Source: Acinetobacter sp. S54
Lineage (GTDB): Bacteria; Pseudomonadota; Gammaproteobacteria; Pseudomonadales; Moraxellaceae
Direction of reading: 5' to 3'
Assembly: GCF_016624945.1 (NCBI RefSeq)
Contig: NZ_JACVUI010000002.1
Coordinates: 124,001 to 188,000, forward strand
Length of the DNA stretch: 64,000 nucleotides
A program made the translations under genes and the position numbers. A model generated the notes under the pieces. That model saw only the letters and a list, made by a program, of their open reading frames with translations. It was not told the origin of the DNA and made no database searches. Positions 55,117 to 64,000 of the stretch are shown here, in pieces; position 1 is the first letter of the stretch; each line of letters opens with the position of its first letter.

Positions 55117-56514
55117 ATGAGAAATACTTATGGACGGCTTGTGTTCAAATCGTTGTTTCAAGATTTTAAATTCATCTTTTTATTTTCTTTTTTATCTTTT
55201 CTAAGTATCAATGTTAGTTATGCAGAAACACAAAGCCAACTTGGTCGCACTACCTTTGAAACTACACTGGCAAATGGTTTAAAAGTGATTATCCGTGAAG
55301 ATCATCGCGCACCTATTGCGATTGCTCAGATCTGGTATTCAGTAGGTAGTAGCGATGAATCTGGCAACATTCTAGGCGTTTCTCATGCACTTGAACATAT
55401 GATGTTTAAAGGAACCAGCAAAGTTCCAGATAATGAGTTTACTCGCCTCAGCAGAATATATGGTGGTCGAGTCAATGCTGCGACCTCTACTAATTACACC
55501 AATTATTACCAGCTTTATCCTAAAGCCTATTTACCGATGGCACTTGAGCTTGAAGCAGATCGCATGACCAATCTGGTATTACGTCAAAGCGATTTTTCAA
55601 CTGAAATGAATGTCGTTATGGAAGAACGGCGACAACGCACCGATGATAATCCACGCTCACTGGCTTTTGAGCGTTTTAAATGGCTAGCTTACCCCACTAG
55701 TCATGCACGACAACCCATCATTGGGTACATGAAAAATCTACAGAATATTCAATTGGACGATCTGAAAAAATGGTACAAAACATGGTATAGCCCAAATCAT
55801 GCCACATTGATCATTATTGGTGACGTTGATGCGGAAACCACCTTAAAACAGGTTCAAAAATATTTCGCTCATATTCCCAAACAACTGACACCAGAACGTA
55901 ATGATGTACTTGAATTTGATCGTGTTGGGTATCGCCATATGGAAGTCGAGCTACCTGTACAAGTGCCTAATCTTTATATGGCATGGAATGTTCGATCAAT
56001 CAAAACTGCTAAAAACCCACAAGATGCTTATGCCCTTACCATTATTCAAGCACTTCTTGATGGCAATATTTCTTCTCGCTTGCAACAACGTCTAGTACGT
56101 GACAAAAAAACGCTAACCTCTATTAGTGTGAATTATGATCCGTATAACCGTGGTGATAGTTTATTTACTATTACCGCTTTACCTGCGGATGGAGTAAGTC
56201 TCATATCTGCACAAGATGCGATTCAAAAAGAAATTGATGCACTCAAAATGGAATTAGTTGAACCCATTGAACTTGAACGTGTCACTAATAATTTTGTTTC
56301 TAATTTGATTTACAGCCAAGACGATATTATTGGTCAGGCACATATGATCGGATTACTTGAAGTTAATGGTCTAAGCTATCGACTGGTTGATGAATTGCCA
56401 GAACACTACCAAACTGTTACCCCGCAAGATATACAGCGCGTTGCTAATGCCTATTTTGTTAAAAGTAACCTTACGACTTTATATTTAGAACCAGAACAAG
56501 AACAGGGAAAATAA
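55117..56514 (+). CDS. M16 zinc metallopeptidase, active subunit
   Basis: A 465-aa M16B protease with signal sequence (residues 10-38, hydrophobic LFSFLSFLSINVSYA). The active motif is HALEH (H90, E93, H94). The start codon is uncertain: ATG 55117 or GTG 55141. Forms a pair with the following inactive M16 protein, as in YmxG/PqqL-type periplasmic heterodimers. Ten bases from the next gene. Confidence 0.88.
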   Translation: MRNTYGRLVFKSLFQDFKFIFLFSFLSFLSINVSYAETQSQLGRTTFETTLANGLKVIIREDHRAPIAIAQIWYSVGSSDESGNILGVSHALEHMMFKGTSKVPDNEFTRLSRIYGGRVNAATSTNYTNYYQLYPKAYLPMALELEADRMTNLVLRQSDFSTEMNVVMEERRQRTDDNPRSLAFERFKWLAYPTSHARQPIIGYMKNLQNIQLDDLKKWYKTWYSPNHATLIIIGDVDAETTLKQVQKYFAHIPKQLTPERNDVLEFDRVGYRHMEVELPVQVPNLYMAWNVRSIKTAKNPQDAYALTIIQALLDGNISSRLQQRLVRDKKTLTSISVNYDPYNRGDSLFTITALPADGVSLISAQDAIQKEIDALKMELVEPIELERVTNNFVSNLIYSQDDIIGQAHMIGLLEVNGLSYRLVDELPEHYQTVTPQDIQRVANAYFVKSNLTTLYLEPEQEQGK

Positions 56515-56524
56515 AGGAATCCGC

Positions 56525-58090
56525 ATGAAAACGTCTCTATTAATTATATTAGCCAGTTCCTTTCTCACTTTCCCGGTGTTTGCAGATATTGTAGATCAAG
56601 ACCTGCCTGAGCAGGATGATCCCTCACAACTAAAATCCATAACCCAACTTAACAGTCTCAAAAATATTCCTGCCAAACAGACTGATCAAGCGCCTTATGT
56701 GCACGATTTAAAAAATGCATATCAAGTGCGTACATTATTTGTTGAATCTTCTGCTTTACCTATAGTCGATCTACAACTCACATTCAATGCTGGATCCGCA
56801 CGTGATGAAAGTATAGGCAAAGGTTTGTTCGGCATAGCCAATATGGCTGCCAATCTAATGACTGAAGGCACTGAGAATTATAGTGCCACTCAAATTGCCA
56901 ATACATTTGAGCAACTTGGTGCGCAGTTTAGTGTCAAAGCGTATCGGGATATGTTTGTTGTACGTTTGAGAGTGATGTCTGATCCCCAGAAAATACAGCC
57001 TGCCATCAATCTAATGCTAGAAGTACTTAATCATGCAACATTTACCCCGTCAAGTCTAAATTTGGTGTATAGCAATACACAGGTTGGTCAGCGCCAATTA
57101 CAAGAAAATCCTAATCGTTTAATTGATATCAAACTCTATCGTACTTTGTACGGAACCCATCCCTATGCCCAGCCTATTACCGGCACTAATGCCAGTATTC
57201 GTAAAATTACACCCGCATTACTTAAACAGTTTCGTGAGCAATTATTGGTTGCACAAAATATGAATATTGCGATGACGGGACAACTCACCACGCAACAAGC
57301 CAGCGACCTTAGTATAAAAATTATTCAATCGCTTCCACAAGGTCGAGCCGCTCTGCCTCTTAATCAACCCGATTCAGAACGCGGTTTTAACATCCAGCAT
57401 ATTCCATATCAGTCCACCCAAGCTTATGTCACAATGGGACATTTAGGCATCAGTCGAAATGATCCAGATCAGCCTGCACTGGAACTTGCTAATCAAATGC
57501 TTGGTGGATCAGGGTTTAATTCATTGCTAATGAAAGAACTTCGAGTAAAACGTGGTTATACTTATGGTGCGTACAGTGCATTTAGCTTTACCCAAACAAA
57601 CGGTATTTTCAGTTTAAATTATTCGACTAAACAAGATCAGCTCATGGAGAGTATTCAGGTAGCACATAAAACATTAGTTGATTTTGTAAAACAACCTATT
57701 GATAGAAAACAACTCGAAGAAACAAGAAGCGGTATGCTGCGTGCGTTTCCCATGAGCTTCAGTAGTAATGCCAATATCAATGCACAACTTGGTTCAATCG
57801 GATTTTATGGATTACCCGCAGATTATTTATCTATTTATCCTGAACAGCTTAGAAAACTTACAGCTCAAGATGTACAACAAGCCATCAGAAAACATATACA
57901 TCCAGACAACCTGACCGTCATTGTTGCAAGTGAAAAACTAGATAAAGAAAAATTACTACAAGATCTTAAAGATAATTTATCTCCCATAAAACCCGTACAG
58001 ATTGATCCAGAAGCTATTCATCCTCCAGCGCCATCGCAGGATAATGTTGCGCCTTTGAATTTTCATACTGATACGCACGCATCAATTTAA
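56525..58090 (+). CDS. M16-like protein, catalytically inactive partner
   Basis: A 521-aa M16 homologue with signal peptide (LTFPVFA|DIV). The zinc site is lost: the place of HxxEH reads GLFGIANMAANLMTEG. It still has the R/Y-type substrate-binding residues (GGSGFNSLLMKELRVKRGYTYGAYSAFS). Together with the preceding active M16 protein this is the standard heterodimeric arrangement. Its 3' end overlaps the convergent gene at 58014 by 77 bases. Confidence 0.88.
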   Translation: MKTSLLIILASSFLTFPVFADIVDQDLPEQDDPSQLKSITQLNSLKNIPAKQTDQAPYVHDLKNAYQVRTLFVESSALPIVDLQLTFNAGSARDESIGKGLFGIANMAANLMTEGTENYSATQIANTFEQLGAQFSVKAYRDMFVVRLRVMSDPQKIQPAINLMLEVLNHATFTPSSLNLVYSNTQVGQRQLQENPNRLIDIKLYRTLYGTHPYAQPITGTNASIRKITPALLKQFREQLLVAQNMNIAMTGQLTTQQASDLSIKIIQSLPQGRAALPLNQPDSERGFNIQHIPYQSTQAYVTMGHLGISRNDPDQPALELANQMLGGSGFNSLLMKELRVKRGYTYGAYSAFSFTQTNGIFSLNYSTKQDQLMESIQVAHKTLVDFVKQPIDRKQLEETRSGMLRAFPMSFSSNANINAQLGSIGFYGLPADYLSIYPEQLRKLTAQDVQQAIRKHIHPDNLTVIVASEKLDKEKLLQDLKDNLSPIKPVQIDPEAIHPPAPSQDNVAPLNFHTDTHASI

Positions 58091-58337
58091 AGTATTCAGC
58101 ACGACTAATTCCGTCATGCTGCAAAAGCTGTTGTGCTATTTTCTGAGTTTCTGGATTATTTGCCATATGCGATAAATTCACAATAGATTGATGCTGTGGC
58201 TTAGAAATAGGACGCTGTAACGCCATAAAGGCCAATATCAACATTGTGATAATAATGACGGCGACTACAATATTGTAAATGCGCTCTAATTTAAATTCAT
58301 TTCCAAGTTTTAGAAAATTTTGTCTTGATATGAGCAT
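58014..58337 (-). CDS. Single-pass membrane protein (107 aa)
   Basis: A 107-aa protein with one helix (IVVAVIIITMLILAFMAL) at residues 23-40 and a soluble tail (about 65 residues). It overlaps the tail of the M16 gene on the other strand by 77 bases, an unusual amount, but the frame reads like protein throughout (PETQKIAQQLLQHDGISRAEYFKLM). No family recognised. Confidence 0.6.
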   Translation of the reverse strand: MLISRQNFLKLGNEFKLERIYNIVVAVIIITMLILAFMALQRPISKPQHQSIVNLSHMANNPETQKIAQQLLQHDGISRAEYFKLMRAYQYENSKAQHYPAMALEDE

Positions 58338-58452
58338 ACCTTACCTCGAATAGATGTAGTGTATGGCTCATTTGCTTTGCATACAAGTCAAAGCGCCTAA
58401 TTCTCCAGATAAAAAATCATTAGGCGCTATAGAATGCTTAAAACTTATAAAA

Positions 58453-58812
58453 TTAAGTCATTAAGGCACGGACGAATGCAAAATATAAGATAAAAGCAAT
58501 AATAGCCAGAACAATCAAAATAGCAAAATAGCTTACCCCTGTTTCTGCATCCGCTGGATGCAAATCATCTTCATCTGCCAAACGCAATAATTCTCCATCA
58601 TAAACACGGTAAAACCAAGCTTTTATCTGCGGATCAAGTTGTCGAGTAAAATCATAAACACGTTTACGCTGTGCCAGACAATAATCACCTAAATGAATTT
58701 CCTGATGAAAAATCGCTTCGTCCAACTGTTTGCGATGATACTGCGCCAAAGCAATAATTTGGGATTCATCTGGTGGAACTTCAAAGTTAAAGCCATCTAT
58801 CGTTGTTAGCAT
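58453..58812 (-). CDS. C-terminally anchored membrane protein (119 aa)
   Basis: A 119-aa protein with a soluble N-terminal part and one C-terminal helix (YFAILIVLAIIAFILYFAFV). AAGGAGAA lies 8 bases before the ATG. No family recognised. Confidence 0.62.
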   Translation of the reverse strand: MLTTIDGFNFEVPPDESQIIALAQYHRKQLDEAIFHQEIHLGDYCLAQRKRVYDFTRQLDPQIKAWFYRVYDGELLRLADEDDLHPADAETGVSYFAILIVLAIIAFILYFAFVRALMT

Positions 58813-59043
58813 GTTCTTCTCCTTGTCATGTCATATTTAATTGTTATATTGATTTTACTAAAAAATATTTTTGTTTAATGTTTAATCATGTAAGCTTGTA
58901 ATTCACACATTACACCCCATCTATTACTTGACTTATCACGCTTATTGTAATATTAGTTTAACAATCAACTGCTAAAATTAATTTTGCAAGGCAAGTAAGC
59001 CGAGTTGATGTGATCATAATTACAACTATAAGGAGTTTTTAAT

Positions 59044-59277
59044 ATGATTCAACAAATTTCCCATCATGACTTAGAGCATGTGTATGCATCTGCGGTAAAT
59101 ACAATTCAATCACAGATGAATTTTCAGGATGCGGTAAAGCAGCTTGAAGATGCAGCACGTGCAGGACACGGTAAAGCAGCGATGTTTCTGGCAGAGCTTT
59201 ACTATCAAGGCTTTCGTGTAGAACGAGATTCATTGAAAGCTCAATATTGGCAACGAATGGCCACCATGCAAGCATAA
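59044..59277 (+). CDS. Small Sel1-like repeat protein
   Basis: A 77-aa protein with one Sel1-type repeat (AARAGHGKAAMFLAELYYQGFRVERDSLKAQYW). TAAGGAG precedes the start. Sel1 units mediate protein contacts; with one repeat the role is unclear. Confidence 0.65.
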   Translation: MIQQISHHDLEHVYASAVNTIQSQMNFQDAVKQLEDAARAGHGKAAMFLAELYYQGFRVERDSLKAQYWQRMATMQA

Positions 59278-59404
59278 TCAAACGTCACTTAGGTGGCGTT
59301 TTTTATTACCTCAGTAAAACTTTATTACGATTTAATGCAAAGTTGTCACTGAAATTAAGTATTTATTTTTTATAATAAACACGAGTTTAAATTGCAGCAA
59401 ATTC

Positions 59405-59782
59405 ATGAAAACTTATACACAGTTACACCCTGTTTCTAAAGACTTGATAATTAAAATTTCAATTTTAAAAACGATGATGTATTGCGGTGCACTTTGGGGA
59501 CTTTATCATCAAGGCTGGGCAATAAAATCAGATCAAGACGATTTTATTTTTCCCTTTTGGCTCAATGGTGTACAAGCGCATCGTTATGCTAAAAAGCACT
59601 GGCCCCATTATGTTCCCAAAAAAATCACACCTAAAGATTTTCAGGAATCTTTATTGCCAACATTGACGCGCTTAAAAGTAACTCCTGCGCTTTTTAATTC
59701 AAATCAGCGCAAATTCAAATTATCTACCCAGCAAATGCGCCATTTTTTCTTTGCGTCTCCCTCCTCTTTTAACATTGCATAA
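59405..59782 (+). CDS. DUF2750 family protein
   Basis: A 125-aa protein matching DUF2750 (WAIKSDQDDFIFPFWLNGVQAHRYAKKHWPHYVPKKITPKDF). Unknown function, cytoplasmic. Confidence 0.78.
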   Translation: MKTYTQLHPVSKDLIIKISILKTMMYCGALWGLYHQGWAIKSDQDDFIFPFWLNGVQAHRYAKKHWPHYVPKKITPKDFQESLLPTLTRLKVTPALFNSNQRKFKLSTQQMRHFFFASPSSFNIA

Positions 59783-59947
59783 GATAAATGAGAACGAGTC
59801 TTGTAGATCACAACCAGACTCAATCTTATATAAAAGATCCATTACAGGTGGCAAAATATTATTCATTTAGACTTTCAAAGACTTTGCATTTTCATAAAAT
59901 CGCGCTAAGTTAAATTAAAATGATAAACTAGCCAGAGGGACAAAAAT

Positions 59948-60379
59948 ATGACAAACGTTGCTCAAGTTATACAAGATAAAGCTGAACAAGCTATTTATAC
60001 TGTTTCGCCAGATGCAACCGTACTTGAAGCAATTTCGATCATGGCAGATAAAGGCATAGGGGCTTTGGTTGTTACGCAGGACGAAGAAGTTGTTGGTATA
60101 TTCTCTGAACGCGATTACACCCGTAAAGTCGCCCTTATGGAGCGCTCATCTTACGACACCACTGTCAATGAAATTATGACTGCAAAAGTATTAACAATTT
60201 CCCGTTCAAATACGGTTGAAGAATGCTTACAACTAATGACAGATCGTCATTTACGTCATTTACCTGTGGTTGAAGATGATAAATTGGTCGGTTTAATTTC
60301 AATTGGTGACTTGGTAAAAGCGGCCATGCAAGACCAAAAGAATTTAATTGATCAGCTCCAGCAATATATTTCTGGATAA
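59948..60379 (+). CDS. CBS-domain pair protein
   Basis: A 143-aa protein with two CBS domains (residues about 10-68 and 75-130; GALVVTQDEEVVGIFSERDYTRKV and RHLPVVEDDKLVGLISIGDLVKA). Such stand-alone pairs bind adenine nucleotides and report energy state. Preceded by a GAGG-type ribosome-binding site. Confidence 0.88.
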   Translation: MTNVAQVIQDKAEQAIYTVSPDATVLEAISIMADKGIGALVVTQDEEVVGIFSERDYTRKVALMERSSYDTTVNEIMTAKVLTISRSNTVEECLQLMTDRHLRHLPVVEDDKLVGLISIGDLVKAAMQDQKNLIDQLQQYISG

Positions 60380-60381
60380 TT

Positions 60382-60409
60382 AAAAAGGCATCTTTTAAGG
60401 ATGCCTTTT
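60382..60409. terminator. Terminator after the CBS gene
   Basis: AAAAGGCATC-TTTTAAG-GATGCCTTTT, usable on either strand. Confidence 0.85.
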
Positions 60410-60457
60410 ATTCAAATCAACTTTTAACAAATTTTTTAGCTTGACCAGCTCAACTCT

Positions 60458-61645
60458 TTACCGTGAGAGATATCGCGTTAAGTCTTCAATACCTTTTAAA
60501 GTCATCGGATACATATGATCATCAAAGATCTGTTTAATCAATCCGATCGTTTGTGTGTATTGCCAATAATTTTCTTCTTCTGGATTAAGCCATGCAGTTT
60601 TATCAAAATGCTGACGTAAACGGCGTAACCAAATCTCGCCTGCTTCATCATTCATGTACTCCACAGAGCCACCTACTGAACGAAGTTCGTAAGGTGCCAT
60701 ACTGGCATCTCCCACGATAATCACACGATAATCACGCCCATATTTATGAAATAAATCCCATGTTTCCAAACGACTCGCCTGTCTACGGTGATTATCTTTC
60801 CAAACATAGTCATATAAGCAGTTATGAAAATAGAAATACTCAAGTGTTTTAAATTCAGTTTTGGCAGCACTAAATAGTTTTTCACATTGTGCGATGTAAG
60901 AGTCCATAGAACCACCGACATCAAATAACATAAGAACCTTAACCCGATTACGTCGCTCAGGAACTAATTGAACATCCAATATGCCTTGTTTGGCAGTTTC
61001 ACGAATCGTACCATCTACATCCAGTTCTTCTGCTGCACCCTGACGTGCGAACTTACGTAAGCGACGCAAAGCCAACTGCATCTGACGCGTTCCTAAAATC
61101 TGATCATCATCCAGATTTTGATATTTACGCTGTTCCCAGACTTTCACTGCTGAACGTTTGCGTCCTGGCCCGCCAATGCGGACACCTTCAGGATGGTCAC
61201 CAAATGCTCCAAAAGGCGAAGTGCCTCCAGTACCAATCATTCGGTTGCCACCCTGATGTTTTTTATGCTGTTCACGTAAACGTTCTTCCAGCATTTTCAT
61301 CAGTTCTTCCAAAGAACCGGCTTTCTGCAAAGCCTCTCTTTGTTCTGGTGTCAAATGTTTTTCGAGCAGCTCCAAGTCCAGCCATTCTTTCGGAATTTTC
61401 TGAACCTGTTTAAGTAACTCATCTAGATCAAAAGTTTCTATGCCTTCAAAATAGTCCTTGATAGCACGATCAAATTTATCAAAAAAACGCTCATCTTTAA
61501 CCAAAATAGTCTTGGCAAGTTGATAAAACTCATCTTGATCTGCAAATGCCAATCCTTCAGCAATGGCTTGATTTAAATCGATCAATTCACGAGTTGTGAC
61601 TGGGACGCCATATTTTCTTAAAGTATAAAACAGCCGCACAAACAT
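60458..61645 (-). CDS. CoxE-like VWA domain protein
   Basis: A 395-aa protein whose C-terminal part is a von Willebrand A domain. The metal site reads LMLFDVGGSMDSYI, that is DxGxS in place of the usual DxSxS, which appears to be typical for this CoxE-like subfamily. It starts 12 bases after the MoxR gene. MoxR-VWA pairs act in assembly or activation of complexes; target here is unknown. Confidence 0.82.
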   Translation of the reverse strand: MFVRLFYTLRKYGVPVTTRELIDLNQAIAEGLAFADQDEFYQLAKTILVKDERFFDKFDRAIKDYFEGIETFDLDELLKQVQKIPKEWLDLELLEKHLTPEQREALQKAGSLEELMKMLEERLREQHKKHQGGNRMIGTGGTSPFGAFGDHPEGVRIGGPGRKRSAVKVWEQRKYQNLDDDQILGTRQMQLALRRLRKFARQGAAEELDVDGTIRETAKQGILDVQLVPERRNRVKVLMLFDVGGSMDSYIAQCEKLFSAAKTEFKTLEYFYFHNCLYDYVWKDNHRRQASRLETWDLFHKYGRDYRVIIVGDASMAPYELRSVGGSVEYMNDEAGEIWLRRLRQHFDKTAWLNPEEENYWQYTQTIGLIKQIFDDHMYPMTLKGIEDLTRYLSR

Positions 61646-61657
61646 AAGCGACCACCC

Positions 61658-62509
61658 TTAACGACGTGACATAAAGGCGAGTCGTTCTAACAGTTGTACA
61701 TCTTGTTCATTTTTAATCAATGCGCCATACAAGGGAGGTATAGCCTTGGTTTTATCATGGTTGCGCAATACCCCTTCTGGCATATCATCGGCCATAAGTA
61801 AACTTAACCAATCAATCAGCTCAGAAGTTGAAGGTGGTTTTTTCAGGTTCGGAACCTGACGCAATTTGAAGAAAATCTGTAAAGCTTCACTCACTAGTGT
61901 CGTTGAAATATTTGGAAAATGTACCGCAATAATTTCACGCATAGTTGCTTCATCTGGAAATTCAATATAATGAAAGAAACAACGACGCAAAAATGCATCA
62001 GGCAATTCCTTTTCATTATTTGAAGTAATGATCACGATCGGACGCTGAATTGCAGTAATGGTTTCACCTGTTTCATAGACATAAAATGACATTTTATCCA
62101 ATTCATGCAACAAGTCATTTGGAAACTCAATATCTGCTTTATCAATTTCATCAATCAATAAAACACAGCGCTCTTCACTAGTAAAAGCTTCCCATAGTTT
62201 TCCAGGTTTAATATAGTTTTTAATATCATAAACCCGATCATCACCTAACTGACTATCACGTAAACGTGATACAGCATCGTACTCGTATAAACCTTGCTGT
62301 GCTTTGGTGGTGGACTTGATATGCCAAGTAATCAGCTTAAGTCCCAGACTTTCTGCCACCTGCTCTGCCAATAAAGTTTTACCTGTTCCGGGCTCGCCTT
62401 TGACTAGCAGCGGTTTTTGTAAAGCACGTGCGGCCTTGACGGCCAGTTTTAAACTATCCGTTGCGATATATTGATCTGTACCAGAGAAATGTTGTGAATC
62501 AACAGCCAT
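61658..62509 (-). CDS. MoxR family AAA+ ATPase
   Basis: A 283-aa ATPase with Walker A GEPGTGKT near residue 37, Walker B VLLIDEIDKAD near 110, and sensor 1 IITSNNEKELPDAFLRRC. It precedes the VWA gene, the classic MoxR/CoxE pair. Probably remodels the VWA partner or a co-factor-loaded enzyme. Confidence 0.9.
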   Translation of the reverse strand: MAVDSQHFSGTDQYIATDSLKLAVKAARALQKPLLVKGEPGTGKTLLAEQVAESLGLKLITWHIKSTTKAQQGLYEYDAVSRLRDSQLGDDRVYDIKNYIKPGKLWEAFTSEERCVLLIDEIDKADIEFPNDLLHELDKMSFYVYETGETITAIQRPIVIITSNNEKELPDAFLRRCFFHYIEFPDEATMREIIAVHFPNISTTLVSEALQIFFKLRQVPNLKKPPSTSELIDWLSLLMADDMPEGVLRNHDKTKAIPPLYGALIKNEQDVQLLERLAFMSRR

Positions 62510-62531
62510 GTTTTAACCTTTATTTTTTTAC

Positions 62532-62933
62532 TTAAATGGGTGTACTGCTTTTATGAGAAACAGCTTTATTGATGCGATATTTTGACCACAAATAACCAAG
62601 GACCAAACCCACCCCAATGACTAGAAGAATAAGTGATGCATTTGCCCATACCAACGGTTGCTCTTTGGTCAAAATACCAAATAGTAAACCGAAAATAGCA
62701 GGTGCTATTTCGGCATTTGTACCATCAGATACCGTGGGTGTTGCCAAAATTGCAAACAGAATAATCCAACTCACGCCACCTAAGAGGTTTGGTAGCCGTT
62801 TTGCCACGCCATACCAACACCATAAGACAATAATTGTTCCGACGACATATACTGTCACAGCAATACTATCTTCAGGAAGCGAATCAAGTGAGGATAATAG
62901 ACCATTCCAGATTGCAGCTAGTTGCTCAAGCAC
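62532..62933 (-). CDS. Multi-pass membrane protein (133 aa)
   Basis: A 133-aa protein with about four hydrophobic segments ([63 protein letters not shown]). Overlaps ycgL by 8 bases. No family recognised. Confidence 0.7.
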   Translation of the reverse strand: MLEQLAAIWNGLLSSLDSLPEDSIAVTVYVVGTIIVLWCWYGVAKRLPNLLGGVSWIILFAILATPTVSDGTNAEIAPAIFGLLFGILTKEQPLVWANASLILLVIGVGLVLGYLWSKYRINKAVSHKSSTPI

Positions 62934-63231
62934 CTCTTAACCCCTCTGGTTCATCTACGGGATTGATAAATCCTTCTGGTGGCATTTGTATAAAAAAGCC
63001 ACTAGTTTGCAGTGAATCTATCACATGTAACACGTTTACCCGTGCAAGTTTGCGTGACTGAGAAAGCTCAAGATGCATAACAAATGTTGGGCGACCAAAG
63101 GCCTGACGAATACTTTCAGGTACATTTTCTAAAGGATCTTTGCCTTCTGTATCATCATTTGGATAATCTGGACGAACAATATAAATGTACATTTCATCTT
63201 TTTTGCTCGATCTATAAATATCACAGTGCAT
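62926..63231 (-). CDS. ycgL: YcgL domain protein
   Basis: A 101-aa protein of the YcgL family. It starts [17 protein letters not shown], the usual YcgL N-terminus, so the ATG at 63231 is preferred over longer upstream starts. Later [17 protein letters not shown] and the C-terminal [11 protein letters not shown] complete the signature. YcgL is usually next to rnd, as here. Function unknown. Confidence 0.85.
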   Translation of the reverse strand: MHCDIYRSSKKDEMYIYIVRPDYPNDDTEGKDPLENVPESIRQAFGRPTFVMHLELSQSRKLARVNVLHVIDSLQTSGFFIQMPPEGFINPVDEPEGLRGA

Positions 63232-63342
63232 ATTTAACTTAACTCTCATCACAGGGTAAAAAGCATACATCAAAAAAACGGTAGAGACATTAGCGAATAT
63301 TAACCCATCAGTCGTCCTGAAAGATCAATCTTTTGTAAGAGC

Positions 63343-64000
63343 TTATCGCTCCACCTGCATTTGCGTCATTAGAAAGTGTTCATCTTCTCTTAGAATTTGA
63401 ATCAATGGCTGGGTTAACCTCTCATAGCGCCATCCCAACAAATAGTCTGGTAAATCCTGTTCATCACCATGAAAAACAATATGTTGATAAAGTGCGTTTA
63501 TCCATTTTTTACGCAATAGGACTTCTTTGGGGATCTCGGTTGTTTCAACAATGTTTTGAATCAACAGTTGCATTTTTGTACTGACATTTTCTGAACATTG
63601 TTTGATCGGTCGCGCCAAACGTAATGGCCATTCATTTTCAGGAGGAAGAAACTTTAGTAAATCCAGAATGGTTTTACCATGTTCACGGATAATATTTGGT
63701 CGAATATCTTTGATTTGAGACAGTTGAAAATTATTCTTTGGACTTTTCTCTACCAGATCAATCATGGTTGAGTTTCTTAAAATAAAACTACGCGGTTGAT
63801 TTAGTGCTTTAATGAGTTGTTCACGCCATACACTCAACTGCTGTAATTGCATCAGTTGCTTGCGTGAATGTCGATAATTCCCAATATCAGTGTAAAGTAA
63901 ATGATTCGGTGTTTCTCGCGCAATTTCCTTGGTCAAACTTTGACAGTCTTCGAGAACAAAATCATATTTATTTTTTTGTTGTAATTCTTGTTTCAATTGA
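63343..64000 (-). CDS. rnd: Ribonuclease D, C-terminal part (5' end outside window)
   Basis: About 217 codons visible. The frame stays open to the window edge, so the real start lies beyond 64000; the TTG at 63996 is not the start. Visible is the end of the nuclease domain (YDFVLEDCQSLT) and the HRDC domain (QLSVWREQLIKALNQPRSFILRNSTMIDLVEKSP). RNase D trims tRNA 3' ends. ycgL follows it. Confidence 0.85.
   Translation of the reverse strand, partial: QLKQELQQKNKYDFVLEDCQSLTKEIARETPNHLLYTDIGNYRHSRKQLMQLQQLSVWREQLIKALNQPRSFILRNSTMIDLVEKSPKNNFQLSQIKDIRPNIIREHGKTILDLLKFLPPENEWPLRLARPIKQCSENVSTKMQLLIQNIVETTEIPKEVLLRKKWINALYQHIVFHGDEQDLPDYLLGWRYERLTQPLIQILREDEHFLMTQMQVER

Noticed and set aside
63343..63996. 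Complete gene starting at the TTG at 63996
   Set aside because: The frame stays open to the window edge and the visible part is only the C-terminal half of RNase D.

Overview
The window looks like a gamma-proteobacterial chromosome, almost certainly Acinetobacter. It is AT-rich and carries a DcaP-type outer-membrane porin, a cydP-cydA-cydB-cydX-ybgE oxidase operon, ycgL next to rnd, and Acinetobacter-like argC, pldA and ktrAB. The species cannot be told from this sequence alone. About 18.6 kb at the left is part of an integrated lambdoid prophage whose far end lies outside the window; the remaining 45 kb is ordinary chromosome.

Prophage (1-18.7 kb). Leftward from the immunity region runs an early operon (cro-like, CII-like, small genes, HNH nuclease, winged-helix replication protein with an internal repeat cluster that is a candidate origin, DUF559-type nuclease, Q-like antiterminator). 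It ends in a strong terminator at 6604-6628. Beyond it lie a non-coding stretch, several short genes each closed by a terminator, then the packaging/head block (metallopeptidase, DUF2280 small-terminase candidate, large terminase, DUF1073 portal, MuF-like head protein cut by the window edge). Rightward run cI, small genes, a cargo block (a DUF6932 nucleotidyltransferase-like gene overlapping an unknown 304-aa gene; a secreted acetamidase/formamidase-family protein), and a second operon (unknown genes, ERF annealing protein, Xis-like protein) facing the tyrosine integrase. The same 16-bp operator motif, TATTAG-N4-CTAATA, occurs three times between cI and cro and twice at the promoter of this second operon, so CI probably silences both.

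Chromosome (18.7-64 kb). An Lrp/AsnC regulator is divergent from a dcaP porin that has a sigma-54-like promoter, followed by a leftward gltIJKL amino-acid ABC transporter operon. Then come a TetR regulator and argF; clpS-clpA with ynfA; argC; a lipoprotein; rpiA with a YgjP-like metallopeptidase; ilvA; the KtrAB potassium system; phospholipase A1; an M16C presequence-protease-like enzyme; a PfkB kinase with a Rieske protein and a YqiJ-like membrane protein; the complete cytochrome bd operon; a Fur-box-preceded TonB receptor; DUF2057; a nitroreductase; ftsY convergent on nothing and divergent from an active/inactive M16 protease pair; small membrane proteins; a CBS protein; a MoxR/VWA pair; ycgL; and the 3' part of rnd.

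The most interesting material is in the prophage: the DUF6932 two-gene module, the shared CI operators at two operons, a gene broken by an exact 19-bp tandem duplication, the iteron-like repeats inside the replication gene, and two tiny membrane peptides encoded against the late operon.
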